From Nomia melanderi (Eukaryota > Arthropoda > Insecta > Hymenoptera > Halictidae), in contig NC_135000.1 of the NCBI RefSeq assembly GCF_051020985.1, positions 6,097,001 to 6,161,000 on the forward strand: DNA of 64,000 bases, given 5' to 3'. Positions 59,391 to 64,000 of the stretch are shown here, one piece after another. A program made the position numbers and the translations under genes. Each line of letters begins with the position of its first letter. The first letter of the stretch is position 1. Under the pieces are notes generated by a model. The model had not been told where the DNA came from. It saw nothing but the letters and a program-made list of their open reading frames with translations, and ran no database searches.

Positions 59391-61943
59391 GGAAAAGATC
59401 AATCAGACAAAGATCCAAGACTTTCAACGCTTGATCGGATGCGGATCACACTTTCGTCGGCCGGTTGCCGTTGTTATGAAATATTCATGCGTAGACATAA
59501 ATAATCGAAGGATTGATCGTCCGCGTGGGAGTCACGCTCATTATACAATCGCTATGTCACGAATTATCGTCGCGTTACCATTTTATTTCACGTGTCGCGC
59601 CATATCTCGGTACTATTATCAGAAAATATTTCCCAGCGGGCGAATAATAATATTTTAATGAGAGGAAAACTGTGTCGCCTGCTCGGGGAAACTCGATTGC
59701 GATAAATTCACCGCTTTTCCATCTCTTAATCGAGCCGTTTAACGAATTACATATTCCCAGCGAGCAGAACTTTTTACTGCTGGAACGAAGTATTTTCTTA
59801 AATGAACATTATTCAATTTTTATAACTCGATGATTGTTTAATCAATTATTCGAACAGATAAATGTCATTTTAACCAATTCAGAGTGGCACAAAAATGATA
59901 TACAAGAATACAAATGTTATTCAATTATGGAACCATTAATGAATGTTTTGAAGTATCGAGCGAGTTTTGAATAATTTTAACATTTCTATTATTGTTATAG
60001 ATTGTGAAATTGTGAAGGTAATGATTTGTTTATTGAATGTGTTGTGTATATTATGAATATAAGTGGTAATTGAAAAAAAATGGAACTTTACCAATTAGTA
60101 AGTTAAACAGATAGATATAATGTTTTTAATATTTATTATTAGAATATTACGATTAAAATTATTCGAGTGTACTTATCCGCGTTCAATCAAATGTACGTCG
60201 AAGTTTGATGAGAACCACCCCGTTTTGTTAAACAATGCCGACATGAATAATGCGGCTTCTCGTTTCGTTCAGTTATTATTCATTATTGCTTTAATTAATT
60301 TCGAATGGTGCAAGTGTGGCGTTTCGATTAAATTACGAACTGTTTGGGACTGAATAACCGAAGTTTGTTATAATTTATGGAAAATTAATTATTCATTCGT
60401 TCACATAAATAACTCCATTAAGGGATTTAATTAAATTGAGAATGGAATGTTCGAGAAATTAATTCAGATTTTAAGTAAATATTCGAAAAGAATTCACATT
60501 TAAATTAAATGTTTGGGAAATATTCAATAATTTCATTAAAAATTAGTGATAATTAACAGCTGAATTCAATATTTCAGGAAATTTGAGTTCATCTGTTCCA
60601 TTAAATTGTTCCTTTTTGGTTGTCCGAAGAAAATCGATCTTGGAAAATTCTGACATTCTAATTTAATTTAATACATTTGAATAATTTCCATGTTTCTGGA
60701 AATACGAGAAGCTTATTGAATTTTTCGAAATTATTCCGAGATCGATATGCCGCCTGTCCCCGTCCCTTAAATTCAATTTTTCAACTCCAATAATTTTAAT
60801 ACCGACCGAGAAAAAAAGTGAGACTTAACGGAGAAGTTTCCAGCCCCCTTCGTACATCCCTAAATGAATTCTTCCGTGAACTGATTTTTCTCCGATGTTA
60901 TTTCACTTCGATCGATGAACCACCGCACCGTTATTCTACCGAACATCCATTCCATTCGAGTCGGTTATCTCCGTACTTTTCCTCCTCGAAAAATACGATA
61001 AAATTGCAAATGTTTCCATTCAATAATGGAACAGCGTTAAAAATTAATGAATGTGAGGTCAGGCCGCGTCGTGGCGAGATCCTGGTCAAGTTTAAAATAT
61101 TAGATCGAAAAATGTCTGCAACGTTCTCTTTAGATACCTGTCACACTAAAAAATTAATTATAAACACCACTTAGTTCATTTAACTTTGATCCAACAAAAC
61201 GTTCAAAATTAAAACTGAATAAAAATAAATATATTAAATCTCAACTGGAAAAAGTATCTCAAATTTTGAACTAAAAAATTGTAATCAAAAAATAAATTCT
61301 AATATTTGGGAGTTCATCGAAACTTCTGAAATTGCGAATATTCGAAAATTTGAAATTTAAAACTGCCACGTTAAGGATTATTATATTTAAAAATTTCAAA
61401 TTTAGTATTTAATATTTAACAAGGAGATATTTCAAATTTCAATATCTTTCGAGTTGAATTTTCGTTAAGCAGAGAGAAGGATACTTTAAAAATATTCTTT
61501 CAACCGTTCTAATCGGTATGTATGACTTATTTCGTACGAAAGCATTTCCAACTCTCACTTCCGTTGTCGGGAGTCTAGCAATTTTCCGCGTGTCTGCTTT
61601 CAAGAGGAGGTTTCCATGGACCCGACATCGCAGCTCACGAATAAAATTCCAGGAAGCTCGCTTCCCTTGATCTTCGTTGGTTATCGGGAGCTCCGTAAAC
61701 AGAAGATCACAATGGTGGCCCATGCCCCATGGAAAATCAATTCAACCGGCTGCAGCGACCTACATTCGTACCGACTTCCTGTCGAAGTAGCTGGCAAATG
61801 AAAGACATCGTGTTCGACAAATGGAAGCTTGGGAGCTTCAGAGTGTAATACGACCATTACAATCTTCGCCATTTTGAAATAGCCAGGATTTTACAGAAAA
61901 GTCTAATCTCCATCAAATAACACTTATTTACATTTTCAATCAT

Positions 61944-62334
61944 TTAACCCTTTAAACCTTAAGAGTCCTCTACGAAAATTACCCAACGCATTTTCTGATG
62001 ACATTCAATCAACATTCCTTGAAACTAGCTTAGCGAGATCGTAAATTAAAGAACTGAATATTTCAAATATCAATGCATCATACGAAACTCAAATAATATA
62101 CTTTAATTTTAAATTTAACTTTATTTTATTCTTATATAATATTTACGTTTAATTTTAACTTCATTTTATGTTTATATAATATTTAACTTTAATTTTAACT
62201 TTATTTTATGTTTATATAATATTTAACTTTAATTTTAACTTTATTTTATGTTTACATAATATTTAAGTTAAATATTATACTTCATAATCCTGCTCTACCG
62301 AATCGAAAGGCGCCTATGAAGCGCAAAGGGTGAA
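61944..62334 (+). mobile_element. family C TTAA MITE (C5) with a 40-bp x4 internal expansion
   Basis: Left TTAACCCTTTAAACC and right GCGCAAAGGGTGAA are decayed family C ends. The interior CATTTTCTGATGACATTCAA is a family C word. The interior is lengthened by an exact 40-bp period (TTTATATAATATTTAACTTT at 62131, 62171, 62211 and 62251). Confidence 0.75.
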
Positions 62335-62433
62335 ATCTATCGTTTACTGGAAATACAGAGGAATAATTTATTTTATGGGAGACTGTACAAAATATTGAAA
62401 AACGTTGGATATTGTAATAATACGTTGAAAGAT

Positions 62434-62677
62434 TTAATCCTTTGCACTCAGAAGTTTTTCACTAGAAACATTTGAATATTTTCTGATGAGATGAAGATAT
62501 TTAGTGAAACTAACTCGAAGAGAAATTACACGTTCATTGAGGAACAAAGCTATTTTATTTAAATATTTCTCAAATCGATGCATTGTACAAGGTATAATAT
62601 TAAATAACAAATTTCATAGTTTCACTATACGAAATCAAGTGGTGAGTGAGGGTCACCGCTCGAGTGCAAAGGGTTAA
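62434..62677 (+). mobile_element. family C TTAA MITE (C4), 244 bp
   Basis: Left TTAATCCTTTGCACTCAG and right CTCGAGTGCAAAGGGTTAA. Subterminal GGTGAGTGAGGGTCACC (62640-62656). The interior matches C1 throughout (GAAACATTTGAATATTTTCT, AGCTATTTTATTTAAATATT). Confidence 0.9.
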
Positions 62678-64000
62678 TACGGTTTTCTCTAATATTCGGT
62701 GAGTGGAGGGTGAAATATTTCGTTGATGGACACTAAAATATCCGAAATTACTTCTCCGTAAGGCTGTTCAAATAAAAACGTGTCGTATGGTCGGACGAAT
62801 TATAAATTATTCATAAGATGACCGAGAGGAGAGCGGCGATGGGGTATTTTATGAAACTGCTCACGAATTTAATACTCTCTTGATAACGGAAGCATTTTCA
62901 ATATTGCTGAGATGATAAGGCAGAGGAGGAAGGCGCGTTGATAAGGTAGATTCCTGCGGTGTCCGTCTACCGTCTGGGTCTAGGGATCTTTTTACGTATT
63001 CTACGAGAGTTCGAGAACCAAAATATATTTATTCGTCGCGAATCCGAGCGTTGTGTTTGTAAAAAATATTTTTCGGATCTGATAATTATATATTAATCAA
63101 CGAAAGAATAAGATGAATCATGAGAAACATATAGGGAATTGTTTCGGACACTTCGAAACTTTCGAGAAAATTTGAAGCTTTAAATTGAAAATTGTAGAAT
63201 CATTTTTTGATGGTCTAGGATGACAATATTGTGGAAATTTTAATTAAAACATTATTAAAGGCACTTTGCTAAATTAATTCAGTTAATGTAGGTCAAATGT
63301 TCTTTTTTTAATGAGGAAACTTGATGGTATGAAAGAGGAGAATGTAGACGAAAATGAAACTATTAATTAATTAATTAGAATATGAAAAATAAGTATAATT
63401 ATAATGGTTAAGGAACAGGTTATGCAGCAGTGCCTAACCTTAAAGGGGATCAATCTACCAAATTCTAAATTTCAAAATCCTCAAAAATGAAAAAAAAGAC
63501 AGACACTGGTTAAAAGAAAGTTCTAAGAACAACTCTAAGGAGAAATGATCAAAAGATCACAGAATTCCCCAGATTAGCTATCATTAATCGGATCAGGCCA
63601 AGTAGCAGGATCCTTTCTCCAATTTCCGAGTCCAATTTCCCGCTTATTGGACCAGTAACACTTTGATACCCAGTTAACCGGATTATTTCCTCCAGCACTG
63701 AGAGCAGAGAAAAAAGGAAAAATCCCTAGGAATCACGTCTCCACCAACAATCACCCCAGTAACCCATAAAATTTTTATATCATACTATTGTTCCATAAAT
63801 TTCACATTTCGAGAGCGCAAATAAAAAAGGAACTCCAGTTTCTACGAATTTTCAGTAACACATAAATTCTAAACAGTAAAATACAAAAACGAGTGCCCCA
63901 ATGTCCGATTATAAACATTTACATCCTAGTAATTCGTTAATTAATAATATACAATATATCTACTTCAACATTGCATCATTTTATGCAGTACATATTGTAT

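Larger units (their letters stand above)
47424..64000. other. region upstream of exon B; probable intron of a more distal dnc isoform
   Basis: No coding exon was recognised. The contents are tandem arrays, three MITE-type elements, the recursive splice site at 58.56 kb and a CRE at 49.85 kb. GC-richer patches at 48400-48760, 49500-50110, 50750-51130, 51530-51780, 52400-52870, 54000-54260 and 57460-57720 have short unassigned frames. The interval 62700-64000 is AT-rich with nothing I can name. Confidence 0.45.

Overview
The window is eukaryotic, AT-rich, almost gene-empty chromosomal DNA from an insect, most likely a hymenopteran (probably a bee). The basis is one unmistakable coding exon of the cAMP phosphodiesterase gene dunce (dnc, PDE4 family) on the minus strand, surrounded by tens of kilobases of intron-like sequence. 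That sequence carries tandem arrays and short non-autonomous transposons inserted at TTAA. There is no bacterial-style gene density, and no open frame longer than about 175 codons. The species assignment is inference.

Gene content. On the minus strand the shared dnc exon lies at 12789-12977 (FDVENG at its start, then RRESFLYRS, MSPKSMSRN and SSIASE; start of UCR1). Two candidate alternative first coding exons lie upstream on the same strand, at 17826-17998 and 47185-47423. Each begins with the first in-frame ATG after a stop, ends at a strong splice donor, and stops two bases into a codon, which is the phase the shared exon needs. They would give PDE4 long forms with different N-termini: one FRRHSG-containing, one with a short hydrophobic segment and three RRxS motifs. 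A possible 21-nt in-frame microexon lies downstream at 9424-9444. The UCR1 remainder, UCR2 and the catalytic domain are not here and should lie beyond position 1.

Regulation. Upstream of the first candidate exon (18750-18965) three CCAAT boxes, a GC box and a perfect CRE (TGACGTCA) form a promoter-like cluster. Two more perfect CREs are at 34554 and 49848. At 58564/58565 the minus strand carries a juxtaposed 3' and 5' splice site (polypyrimidine tract, ACAG, GTAAGT) with a second donor 53 nt downstream. This is the layout of a recursive splice site, and it implies a still more distal dnc promoter beyond position 64000.

Repeats. The rest is built from two kinds of material. (1) At least four families of roughly 155-250 bp MITEs with TTAA target sites (called A-D here), plus a 667-bp element with 71-bp terminal inverted repeats. 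They are nested in one another, joined end to end at a single shared TTAA, and carry subterminal palindromes. One insertion can be dated against unoccupied paralogous sites in the same window. (2) Many tandem arrays with periods of 8 to about 170 bp. They include a 10-bp phased A-tract array (56720-57440), an 8-bp block-structured array (21292-21655) and a 94-bp array with dimeric higher-order structure (45425-46105). No tRNA, rRNA, CRISPR array or intact transposase gene was recognised.
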